This document shows positions 33,292 to 41,162 of a DNA stretch of 46,227 nucleotides, piece by piece. The stretch covers positions 1 to 46,227 of the forward strand of contig JABURQ010000060.1 of assembly GCA_014762625.1 (NCBI GenBank), read 5' to 3'. Numbering within the stretch: the stretch's first letter is position 1; the number at the start of each line of letters is the position of its first letter. Origin of the DNA: Planctomycetaceae bacterium. GTDB lineage: Bacteria > Planctomycetota > Planctomycetia > Planctomycetales > Planctomycetaceae. The notes under the pieces are model-generated. The model had not been told where the DNA came from and searched no databases. It saw only the letters and a list, made by a program, of their open reading frames with translations. The position numbers and the translations under genes were made by a program.

Positions 33292-34755
33292 ATGTTTGAA
33301 TCGATACTCGCGGAGCGAACAAGCGCTATGAAGCACCTCACCCACATGATCTTTTTCGGACTGCTGACCGTACTCCCCACGATTTCAGGCGCGGAACCAC
33401 CGCGTCCCAATATCGTCCTCGTGATGGCCGACGATCAGGGCTGGGGACAGGTCGGCTATTACAATCACCCGACGCTCAAAACGCCCAATCTGGATGCGAT
33501 GGCGAAAGCGGGATTGCGTTTCGATCGATTTTACGCGGCGGGACCAGTTTGTTCCCCGACGAGAGCCTCCGTGCTGACGGGACGCACTCATGTTCGCACG
33601 GGCGTCCCCAGTCACGGCCATAACCTCTGTCTACAGGAAAAGACACTTCCTTCCGCACTCAATAATGCAGGGTACGCGACCGGGCATTTCGGCAAATGGC
33701 ATCTGAACGGCATCCGCGGTCCCGGAGTGCCGATTCTTGGAGACGACGCGAACCATCCCGGAATGTACGGGTTTGATGAATGGCTGTCGGTCACCAACTT
33801 CTTCGACCGCAATCCGATTTTGAGTCGCAACGGCAGGTTCGAAGAGTTTGAAGGGGACTCATCGGTCATCATCGTTGAGGAGGCGTTGAAATTCATTTCC
33901 CGGCAACAAGTCGCCGGCGAACCTTCTTTCACGGTAATCTGGTACGGCTCACCTCACAATCCGATGCGGGCCGTCGAAGAAGACCTCGACGGTTTCGACG
34001 ACAATGGACTCGGCAATCACCTGGGAGAGATCAGAGGGATCGATCGCAGCGTCGGGAAATTGCGTGCCGGCCTCCGTGACTTGGGAATCGAAAAGGAAAC
34101 TCTCGTCTGGTATTGCAGCGATAACGGCGGCTTGACCGTCGATCCCGATGCCTGCGGACATCTCAGAGGCCATAAAGGCCAGGTCTACGAAGGCGGAATT
34201 CGCGTGCCGGGAATTATCGAATGGCCGGGGACGATTGAGCCGGGTATCACGATCTTCCCTGCTTCCACAATGGATATCATGCCCACGCTGATTGAACTTC
34301 TCGAGTTGCCGGAAGACTCGCAACTGGCGGTCCGGGATGGGGAAAGTATCCTGCCGCTGCTGCGCGGTGAGAAACCGACTCGAACGCACCCGATTCCATT
34401 TTTATTCGGCAACAGTGCGGCGCTGATCGACGGAAAATACAAGATACTGAGTACCAATATCAATCAAGCGAACGAGTGGAAGCTGTTCAATCTGGAGCAG
34501 GATCCCGGCGAAACGAACGATCTCTCCGAGAAGTCTCCGGAGAAATTTGAAACACTGAAAGCTCAAGCCGCCTCAACCATTCAATCGATTGAAGTGAGCG
34601 CCGCCGGAAAAGACTATCCGGAAGGTGAAGTGCTTCAACCGGCCCGACGTGATTTCTGGTATCACATGCAGGCCTACCAACCCCATTTTGAGCGATTCTT
34701 CCAGCGTCCCGAATACGCTGGGTCGGAGAAGAAAGTCCCTCCATCACTCCGCTAG
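33292..34755 (+). CDS. Secreted sulfatase (formylglycine type), second copy
   Basis: A 487-residue sulfatase. The signature CSPTRASVLTGR starts at Cys87, the formylglycine precursor; Asp47-Asp48 (ADDQG) bind the metal; FGKWHLNG and CSDNGG supply further catalytic residues. A hydrophobic segment at about 19-33 and ISGA form the signal peptide. The start at 33292 has AAGGA upstream; starting at the internal ATG 33328 (MKHLTHMIFFGLL) gives a more usual signal peptide, so either is possible. It differs considerably from the sulfatase at 5911, so the substrate is likely different. No sugar-metabolism gene is adjacent. The stop is TAG. Confidence 0.92.
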   Translation: MFESILAERTSAMKHLTHMIFFGLLTVLPTISGAEPPRPNIVLVMADDQGWGQVGYYNHPTLKTPNLDAMAKAGLRFDRFYAAGPVCSPTRASVLTGRTHVRTGVPSHGHNLCLQEKTLPSALNNAGYATGHFGKWHLNGIRGPGVPILGDDANHPGMYGFDEWLSVTNFFDRNPILSRNGRFEEFEGDSSVIIVEEALKFISRQQVAGEPSFTVIWYGSPHNPMRAVEEDLDGFDDNGLGNHLGEIRGIDRSVGKLRAGLRDLGIEKETLVWYCSDNGGLTVDPDACGHLRGHKGQVYEGGIRVPGIIEWPGTIEPGITIFPASTMDIMPTLIELLELPEDSQLAVRDGESILPLLRGEKPTRTHPIPFLFGNSAALIDGKYKILSTNINQANEWKLFNLEQDPGETNDLSEKSPEKFETLKAQAASTIQSIEVSAAGKDYPEGEVLQPARRDFWYHMQAYQPHFERFFQRPEYAGSEKKVPPSLR

Positions 34756-34956
34756 TGTTTCTCCTTACAATCGTTTTTGCGTCATCCGGTGCTGAGCTTC
34801 AGGATCGCAGGGTTTCCAGTCAGTTAGAATGCAAACAGGACGGAACTGTCCCATGCTCATGGTCGATGACACACAACACGACCGAACCTTACCTTCCGCT
34901 GCGGAGTCTACAATTCAGTTAGCATTTCTTGTGTCACACCTGGAAACTGGCATTAC

Positions 34957-35409
34957 ATGACCGTTTGGATTTCAGAAATTTCTCTCGACGATGTAGAGAC
35001 TGTCGTCCCGCTCTTTGATGAGTACCGACAATTTTATGGACAAGCTTCCGACATTGAAGGAGTCCATCTCTACCTGTCTCAGCGTCTCAATAACTGTGAA
35101 TCTGTCATTTTTGTTGCACAGAGGGATCATTCAGCGTGTGGATTTACGCAATTGTATCCTTCGTTTTCATCCATCTCGATGAAACCCATCTGGATTTTGA
35201 ACGACCTTTTTGTACGCGCCAGCGATCGTCGCCGGGGAGTCGGTTATCAACTATTGCAGACGGCGATCGAGTACGCCCGAAAATCTCACGCCTGTCGTTT
35301 GGCATTGGCAACAGAGCGCAAGAATCTTCCGGCTCAAACGCTCTACGAACAGTCGGGATGGGTGAAAGATGAAATTTACATTCATTACAATCATCCGCTC
35401 AACGGATGA
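34957..35409 (+). CDS. GNAT-family N-acetyltransferase
   Basis: A 150-residue GNAT protein that should transfer an acetyl group from acetyl-CoA to an amine. The acetyl-CoA pyrophosphate loop is RRRGVGYQLL (about residues 91-100), preceded by the beta4 strand WILNDLFV and followed by ALATERKNLPAQTLYEQSGW. Its stop overlaps the next start by 4 bases (ATGA), coupling it to a PaiB-like gene. In Bacillus subtilis paiA (a polyamine acetyltransferase) is paired with paiB in the same order, so polyamines are a reasonable substrate guess, but the sequence itself does not fix this. Confidence 0.85.
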   Translation: MTVWISEISLDDVETVVPLFDEYRQFYGQASDIEGVHLYLSQRLNNCESVIFVAQRDHSACGFTQLYPSFSSISMKPIWILNDLFVRASDRRRGVGYQLLQTAIEYARKSHACRLALATERKNLPAQTLYEQSGWVKDEIYIHYNHPLNG

Positions 35410-36050
35410 CACCTCCCGAAAGACGGCACATGTACCGACCAGAAAGTTTTGAGGAAAGTGACCTCCACAAACTGCATGATTTCATGGAAGGACACAGTTT
35501 TGCGACACTCATTTCTCACCATGACAACACACCTGAAGCGAGTCTCCTGCCGCTATTGCTGGACCGGAAGAGCGGCCCGAACGGAACATTGATCGGCCAT
35601 ATGGCGCGAGCCAACCCGCAATGGAAGCATGCCGACGGCCAGGAAGTACTCATTATTTTTCAGGGACCACATGCCTACATTTCCCCGAGCTGGTGTGACT
35701 CGGACAAAGCCGTCCCCACCTGGAACTACGTCGCTGTTTATTGTTACGGCACTCTGGAACTGGAAACCTCGCCCGACCAACTCAGGCAGATTGTCAACAA
35801 CTATGTAACGACCTACGAGAAAAATCTCGACCCCTCCTGGTCAGCAGATCAAGCGGCTCCTGGATTTCTCGACTCTCTGTTACCCGCGATCGTCGGCTTT
35901 CGCATTCGAATCGATCGTCTTGAAGGGAAGTGGAAACTCAATCAAAACCACGACACCGATCGACGGCGGCAGATCATCGAGGGACTGGAACGCTCGTCCG
36001 TACCGAACGACCTTAAGATTGCTAATCTGATGAAACAGACCATCAAATAA
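35406..36050 (+). CDS. PaiB-family FMN-binding protein
   Basis: A 214-residue protein of the PaiB family, described as FMN-binding (split-barrel fold) negative regulators. Family blocks are MYRPESFEESD, SFATLISHHDNTPEASLLPLLLD, GHMARANPQWK, FQGPHAYISPSWC, PTWNYVAVY and the C-terminal AIVGFRIRIDRLEGKWKLNQN. The ATG at 35406 overlaps the GNAT stop; the family usually begins at the internal MYRP (ATG 35430), so the first eight residues may not be translated. Coupling to a GNAT gene reproduces the paiA-paiB arrangement. Confidence 0.88.
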   Translation: MTPPERRHMYRPESFEESDLHKLHDFMEGHSFATLISHHDNTPEASLLPLLLDRKSGPNGTLIGHMARANPQWKHADGQEVLIIFQGPHAYISPSWCDSDKAVPTWNYVAVYCYGTLELETSPDQLRQIVNNYVTTYEKNLDPSWSADQAAPGFLDSLLPAIVGFRIRIDRLEGKWKLNQNHDTDRRRQIIEGLERSSVPNDLKIANLMKQTIK

Positions 36051-36213
36051 CAAACCTCCTGAAAGCGCCAATCTTCAGGCGTGTATCTCCGTGCCCTCTT
36101 CGGCTTCATCAAAAACAAATCAACAACTCACAATCCTGGGTTTATTCTGCGTTGCCGGGCCTTTATCCTGTGACTAGCTAATTTCAAACTCACCTTCCGG
36201 GATCCACAATTCC

Positions 36214-37797
36214 ATGAAACCCTCCTTCCTTCTCCTCTGCATTTCCACCACCGCCATTGGTCTTTCCTGGGGCCTGATTCAGTCCGACTCGGCCACACTC
36301 ATTGAGACGCCCGCCAATGCTAAAGGCTACGTTTATCACGATAAGAATGAGAACCGCCAAAAAGATGCGGGCGAGCCGGGACTTGCCGGCATCAAAGTCT
36401 CGAACGGAAAACAGATCGTTAAAACCGACGAGAACGGGTTCTACGAGATTCCCATCGATGAAGACGAAATCATCTTCGTCATCAAACCCCAGGACTGGCG
36501 TACGCCGATCAGCGAAACGCAACTGCCGCGGTTCTATTACATCCACAAGCCGAACGGCTCTCCCGAATTGAAATTCAAGGGAGTTCAGCCGACCGGACCG
36601 TTACCCGAGTCCGTCGACTTCGCCCTCTATCCCCAGGAAGAGCCGGACACCTTCAAAGCCATTCTGTTCGGCGATCCGCAACCCCGCAATCAGCAGGAAG
36701 TCGATTACATGTCTCACGACGTGATCGAAGAACTGGTGGGGACGGATGCCTCCTTTGGCGTGACGCTGGGCGATATCACCTTCGACAACCTCGATCTCTT
36801 CGAGCCGCAGGCGCGCTCCATCGCGCTGCTGGGAATTCCGTGGTACAACGTGATCGGCAATCACGACATCAACTACGACGCCAAACACGATCACACCAGC
36901 GACGAAACTTTCGAACGGGCTTTCGGACCGTCCTATTACTCCTTCGATTACGGCACCGTTCACTTCATGGTCCTGGACGACATCCTGTGGGAAGTCCGCG
37001 ACGAGACCGGCAAAGGACGTTATCGGGGCGGCTTCGGTCCCGAACAGATGGAGTTCATCAAGAACGATCTGGCCATGATTCCCAAGGACCAACTGGTCGT
37101 GCTGTTGATGCATATTCCGCTCGACGAAGTGGGAGATCGCACGGAACTGTTCCGACTGATCGAGCAACGCCCGTTCTGCGTTTCCATCTCCGCCCACCGA
37201 CACGTCCACCAGCATCTGTTCCTCACCAAAGAGAACGGCTGGGAAGGGCCGGTCCCCCATCATCACATTGTCAACGTGACCGTCAGTGGAAGCTGGTGGC
37301 GCGGGATGCCGGACGAACGAGGAATCCCGCAGACTCTCATGGCCGACGGAGCCCCCAACGGCTATTCGATCATGACTTTCAACGGCACGGATTACTCACT
37401 CGACTTCTTCGCCGCCGGGCGATCCAAGGATTACCAGATGCTGGTGCAATGCCCGGAAGTGGTCGCGAGTAGCGAATCAGGAGAGACCGATCTGTATGCG
37501 AACGTCTTCAATGCCAACGATAAATCGGTCGTCAAATTCCGGATGAACGAGGACTCGTCCTGGCTCTCCATGGAAAAGGTCATGGAGACCGACCCCAATT
37601 ACGAACGCGCTTTTGAGTTGCAGGAATCTCTCGAAAATACTCCGTGGTCCACAATCCCCAAACCGCGTACCTCGACGCATCTCTGGAAAGCGAAACTGCC
37701 CCCGGAACTGACGCCGGGATCGTACCTGATTGAGGTCCACGTCACGAATAGCGACGGCATCGAGTCGGAAGGCTATCGGGTATTGCGGGTGGAATAA
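36214..37797 (+). CDS. Secreted calcineurin-like phosphoesterase with flanking beta domains
   Basis: A 527-residue protein with a signal peptide (MKPSFLLLCISTTAIGLSWG). Residues about 35-140 form an N-terminal beta domain that starts GYVYHDKNENRQKDAGEPGLAGIKVSNG, like SdrD-B or MetallophosN modules, with Asp/Asn residues suitable for calcium. The catalytic domain follows: GDPQ (Asp154, where many members have DxH), GDITFD (Asp187), GNHD (Asn216-Asp218), MHIP (about 304) and AHRHVH. A C-terminal beta domain from about 400 (LYANVFNANDKS to SEGYRVLRVE) matches the MetallophosC layout. It acts outside the membrane on phosphomonoesters or diesters; the substrate is unknown. It precedes the PstS-like gene by 23 bp. 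Confidence 0.87.
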   Translation: MKPSFLLLCISTTAIGLSWGLIQSDSATLIETPANAKGYVYHDKNENRQKDAGEPGLAGIKVSNGKQIVKTDENGFYEIPIDEDEIIFVIKPQDWRTPISETQLPRFYYIHKPNGSPELKFKGVQPTGPLPESVDFALYPQEEPDTFKAILFGDPQPRNQQEVDYMSHDVIEELVGTDASFGVTLGDITFDNLDLFEPQARSIALLGIPWYNVIGNHDINYDAKHDHTSDETFERAFGPSYYSFDYGTVHFMVLDDILWEVRDETGKGRYRGGFGPEQMEFIKNDLAMIPKDQLVVLLMHIPLDEVGDRTELFRLIEQRPFCVSISAHRHVHQHLFLTKENGWEGPVPHHHIVNVTVSGSWWRGMPDERGIPQTLMADGAPNGYSIMTFNGTDYSLDFFAAGRSKDYQMLVQCPEVVASSESGETDLYANVFNANDKSVVKFRMNEDSSWLSMEKVMETDPNYERAFELQESLENTPWSTIPKPRTSTHLWKAKLPPELTPGSYLIEVHVTNSDGIESEGYRVLRVE

Positions 37798-37820
37798 TTT
37801 TCTTTTTAACGGAAATCAAG

Positions 37821-38351
37821 ATGCGAATCCTTGCCAGCTTTCCATCAGCACTTCTCACACTTTGCATTCTTAATGGTTTAATCACCACTGAAACATGCGC
37901 GAACGACAAAATAACGATTGACGGCACCGCACGCATGTCTGAGATCTCAACCGAACTCGAGAAAGCGTATCAGAATCAACATCCAAATCTCACCATCGTC
38001 TCAAATTTCAGTGGAACCGGTGGAGGTTTTCATAGTTTCTATCGTCAAGAAATTGACATCAACCGAGCCGCAAGAAAGATAAATCCCCGAGAGCTGGAAA
38101 AACTGGCCACTCTTAACATATCGTTTCTGGAACTTCCCATTGCACGTTCTAAAGATCAAAACGAGACTCTTTATTTCTATGTTCTACGAGACTCACTTCA
38201 AAAAGAGGCGATCCGTGAATTCTTGACCTTTGTGGTTTCAAAGGATGCGCAAACTCTGATTACAAAACATGGCCAATCGCTTGCTTCCGATCAGCTCAAG
38301 AAAAGTCGGGAATTGCTTGAACAGAGACTGAAACCTTTCAGACCGGAATAG
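37821..38351 (+). CDS. PstS-like phosphate-binding protein lacking the middle domain
   Basis: 176 residues with a signal peptide (about residues 1-27). The N-terminal half follows PstS: ITIDGTARMSEISTELEKAY, the phosphate-binding loop SGTGGGF (about 64-70), the DIN-RAARKI block and FLELPIA (about 101-107). The chain then jumps to the C-terminal PstS region (LYFYVLRDSLQKEAIREFLTF, about 116-136). Roughly 100-130 residues, the domain 2 core, are missing compared with full PstS. It is not a frameshift; the frame is clean. Base use is more AT-rich than the phosphoesterase gene before it. It may be a decayed remnant, or a small phosphate-related protein working with the phosphoesterase 23 bp upstream. 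Stop TAG. Confidence 0.7.
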   Translation: MRILASFPSALLTLCILNGLITTETCANDKITIDGTARMSEISTELEKAYQNQHPNLTIVSNFSGTGGGFHSFYRQEIDINRAARKINPRELEKLATLNISFLELPIARSKDQNETLYFYVLRDSLQKEAIREFLTFVVSKDAQTLITKHGQSLASDQLKKSRELLEQRLKPFRPE

Positions 38352-38459
38352 CCTTCTCCTGAGAAACGGCGTAAAAAATTCGTTTCCCCTTGTACTGGGA
38401 AGAGACGGCGTGGTTAGATGGACAGGGTGCATCCATCTACTACGGCAGGCTTCCACAGA

Positions 38460-40043
38460 ATGAAGTTGCAGTACTACTACGTCAGGCGAGGCGAGGAGTT
38501 GTTCGGTCCTGCCAAACCGAACCAATTGATCGAGGCCGCTTCGAGGGGGGTGATCCATCCGACTGACGAAATCAGTCTCGACCGTGACGGTCCCTGGCAT
38601 CTCGCGTTAACGTGCGTCGAGTTCGGGTTCGATGACGGCAGTTCCAGCTATATCGTCTGGGAAGGAATCGAACGACACGGGCCGTATTCTCTCCTCCGCT
38701 TGTACGAGATGCTGGAATATGGCGAAGCCCGTTGGGAAACCAACGTCGCCGATGTTGATGGTCGTATGACCAAGTTGGGACTACTTCTTCAACTGCCGGC
38801 CCCCAAAGAAGGAACTCTTTCCGAAAATCAACAGTTGTCTGATCAGGTGCCGACTTTTGTCGAAATTGTCCCTCCCTCGGCTCTCAAACCTTCACCGCCG
38901 AATGACAGGCCGCAACGTCAACCTCTCAAAGAAGAAGAGCCTCCCCTGGAGGAAGTGTCCGATCTCCAAACTTTGGAAGCACTCCTGAAAGAGGAACGCA
39001 TTGCAGAGTCGACGAAATCTTTATCGAGCACCGAAAAGAAACTTCCCCCACGACGACACCGAACGCGCCCCCGGCGCAAACAACGCAAAACGGAAGCGTC
39101 TCCCCCTAAAAAACGCTCTCAATCGTCGTCCAGTTTGAGCCAAAAACTGACCTTCTCTCCTTCGCTGCGCAAAACCGCCCGGACGCCGGAGTTCGAGCAA
39201 AGCTACAAGCTGGTCGCGTTCGCGATCACTTTACTGACCAGCTCTTATTTATTTGTGACGAGCCTGCTGATCTCTCGATACGTCGTCCGAATCTTCTTTC
39301 TGGCGATCGAGGTCTTCGTCCCCTTTGAATCTTCGGCGGAATCGCTGCAGGAATCCGATCTCGTACTGGCGGGAATCACGCTGGTCTGCCTGGTGGGGGA
39401 ATTATTATTGCCGCTCTTTTTTCTCATCAAAGCGGATGCCGACTTTCGTCTGTGGGCCGTCGTGACCCTGTTCGGGGCACTCCTTTGTCAGGCATTTGAC
39501 ACGACACAACTGGCCGGACTAACAAACCTGGCCAGACTGATTTGTGTCGCCAGTGGAATCCTCATCACCGGGGGAGGGCTGTGGATGGCGTATCTGGTCC
39601 GAGATCAGCAATGGCTTACGTTTGGAATCCTGACTTCTCTCACCAGTTTGAGTCTCGCTCTCTGGTTGGCCATGCTCTCGCTGAGCGATGTTCTGACTGT
39701 AAAAGTGGACCAGGTGCCTCCTGCTCTGACCGGAAACGTCGTGCCGATCGTGCTGACCGCCCTCTGCCTGCTCGGGATACTGTTGCCGGTCCCGCTCTAT
39801 GCACTCCGCATGATCTCGACGCAAACCGATCGATCCACGCAAGCCTACCTCAACGCCTACTGGTGGGGATTTCTGGGAGGTAGCATCGTCTGTTTGATGT
39901 GTGTGGGATTCCTTTCCGGCACCATCGGGCCGCGATTCCTGAGCTTGCCGATCGCGCTGTTTCCACTGGCGTCAGGGACGGTGCTCGCCGGCCTTCTGCA
40001 ATCACAACTCTGGTTACTTCAGCCCGCTCGAAGCCTCCGTTGA
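38460..40043 (+). CDS. GYF_2-domain membrane protein
   Basis: 527 residues. The N-terminus carries two GYF_2-like repeats (YYYVRRGEELFGPAKPNQLI, about residues 5-24, and YIVWEGIERHGPYSLLRLYEML, about 67-88), domains that bind proline-rich peptides. A charged, low-complexity linker follows (about 125-245, with Pro/Arg/Lys runs). The C-terminal half has eight or so hydrophobic segments, for example LVAFAITLLTSSYLFVTSLL and LARLICVASGILITGGGLW. The ATG at 38460 gives the normal domain start; an upstream ATG at 38418 adds 14 residues without domain character. GYF_2 plus membrane domains is common in planctomycetes; the function is unknown. Confidence 0.72.
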   Translation: MKLQYYYVRRGEELFGPAKPNQLIEAASRGVIHPTDEISLDRDGPWHLALTCVEFGFDDGSSSYIVWEGIERHGPYSLLRLYEMLEYGEARWETNVADVDGRMTKLGLLLQLPAPKEGTLSENQQLSDQVPTFVEIVPPSALKPSPPNDRPQRQPLKEEEPPLEEVSDLQTLEALLKEERIAESTKSLSSTEKKLPPRRHRTRPRRKQRKTEASPPKKRSQSSSSLSQKLTFSPSLRKTARTPEFEQSYKLVAFAITLLTSSYLFVTSLLISRYVVRIFFLAIEVFVPFESSAESLQESDLVLAGITLVCLVGELLLPLFFLIKADADFRLWAVVTLFGALLCQAFDTTQLAGLTNLARLICVASGILITGGGLWMAYLVRDQQWLTFGILTSLTSLSLALWLAMLSLSDVLTVKVDQVPPALTGNVVPIVLTALCLLGILLPVPLYALRMISTQTDRSTQAYLNAYWWGFLGGSIVCLMCVGFLSGTIGPRFLSLPIALFPLASGTVLAGLLQSQLWLLQPARSLR

Positions 40044-40503
40044 CGGTACAATTCCGCTGACGTAAAGCAGGATCGAATCCGGAAGCTAAAAAAGTGAAAA
40101 AAAGATGGTAAATATAAGCGTCAATTCCACGGTTCGGCAGCCAGCCAGACGCAGATCAACCGTAATTTCCGCAGTTTTGTGAACGCTCGGCGGTTTGGTA
40201 ACGCGGTGACCTTCCGTAAAGAAAAAAGTGTTGACCGATTTCAGGGAATAGATACAATCGGCCAGCATGTAAAGCTTGGCAAGATAACAGATCTTGGACA
40301 AGCAGAAGCTTTGGGAGTCACTGAGAACCGGTTTTTCACAGAATTGAATTCTCCAGACCTCCCAGATCCCACCACATGAAGATGAGGTGACCCCGAGGAG
40401 CAGGGACTGTTCCTCAACCTGAGACCCTAACGGATCGGTGACGGAGCCGATCGATCATCAGGAGGCTGAGTCAAACGACTCGATCTAAGGATGGATAAAC
40501 GCT
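40044..40503. other. Intergenic region and leader ahead of the HTH-REC gene
   Basis: 460 bp without a convincing gene. The first 180 bp hold A-rich stretches near 40087-40105 and nothing else recognised. The rest holds a clear promoter (40231-40258) and a leader of about 240 bases with hairpins at 40433-40452 (6-bp stem) and 40468-40481 (5-bp stem). An AGGAGG at 40460 is not followed by an in-range start codon. Confidence 0.65.
40231..40258 (+). promoter_or_regulatory. Sigma70-type promoter for the HTH-REC gene
   Basis: TTGACC at 40231-40236 and TACAAT at 40253-40258 with a 16-bp spacer. Transcription would start near 40265, giving a leader of about 240 bases before the ATG at 40504. Confidence 0.7.
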
Positions 40504-41088
40504 ATGAAAACAGTCTTCACCACTGGTGAGGCGGCCAAAATCTGCAAGGTCAGCCAACAAACCATTATCCGTTGTTTCGATTCCGGACAACTCAAAGGAT
40601 TTCGCGTCCCCGGTTCTCGATTTCGCCGCATCCCACGCGATGTCCTCTACAAATTCATGAAAGACAACGGCATCCCGACTGACGCTCTCGAAAGCGGTCG
40701 CCGTAAGGCTCTGGTCGTCGATGACGATGTCGAACTGGTCGAGCTGATTACCGACGTACTCGATGCGGATGGCCGCTTTGAAGTTCGCACCGCCAACAAC
40801 GGCTTCGACGCCGGTATGATGGTCAAGGAATACAAGCCGGACATTCTCGTGCTGGACGTGATGCTGCCGGACATCAACGGTCGTGACGTGTGCGAACGTG
40901 TCCGCAGCGACTCCACACTGGACGACGTCCAGATCATCTGTATTAGCGGGATGGTCGAAGCCGACAAAATCGACGATCTGAAGAAGTCGGGAGCGAACGA
41001 CTTCGTGCAGAAACCGTTCGAAGTCGAAGGACTGATCGAACGCATCTGCAAACTTCTCGACATGGAACCTGTCGCCTCGAATTCCTAA
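40504..41088 (+). CDS. Excisionase-type HTH / response regulator receiver fusion
   Basis: 194 residues. Residues 1-55 form a MerR/excisionase-like helix-turn-helix (VFTTGEAAKICKVSQQTIIR, with the wing GFRVPGSRFRRI). Residues about 68-188 form a receiver domain: Asp73-Asp74 acidic pocket, Asp118 phosphoacceptor (LVLDVMLPD), Ser148 (ISGM) and Lys170 (VQKPF). The DNA-binding domain comes first, opposite to most response regulators, which carry it at the C-terminus. Phosphorylation at Asp118 would control DNA binding. The histidine kinase gene lies 74 bp downstream and is the obvious partner. It has its own promoter and a long structured leader. Confidence 0.9.
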   Translation: MKTVFTTGEAAKICKVSQQTIIRCFDSGQLKGFRVPGSRFRRIPRDVLYKFMKDNGIPTDALESGRRKALVVDDDVELVELITDVLDADGRFEVRTANNGFDAGMMVKEYKPDILVLDVMLPDINGRDVCERVRSDSTLDDVQIICISGMVEADKIDDLKKSGANDFVQKPFEVEGLIERICKLLDMEPVASNS

Positions 41089-41109
41089 TCGCTCAGGATT
41101 ACTGAAACC

Positions 41110-41147
41110 CCGGCTCCCAGAAGCGGGTCCATCCCGCTTCCAGCCGG
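41110..41147 (+). promoter_or_regulatory. Hairpin between the response regulator and kinase genes
   Basis: An inner 8-bp stem (41120-41127 with 41133-41140, 5-base loop) and an outer 6-bp stem (41110-41115 with 41142-41147). The outer arm overlaps the start of the kinase's GGAGG sequence (41146-41150). There is no T run after it, so it looks more like an RNA control or processing element than a terminator. Confidence 0.6.
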
Positions 41148-41162
41148 AGGGAGTTGTCCGTC

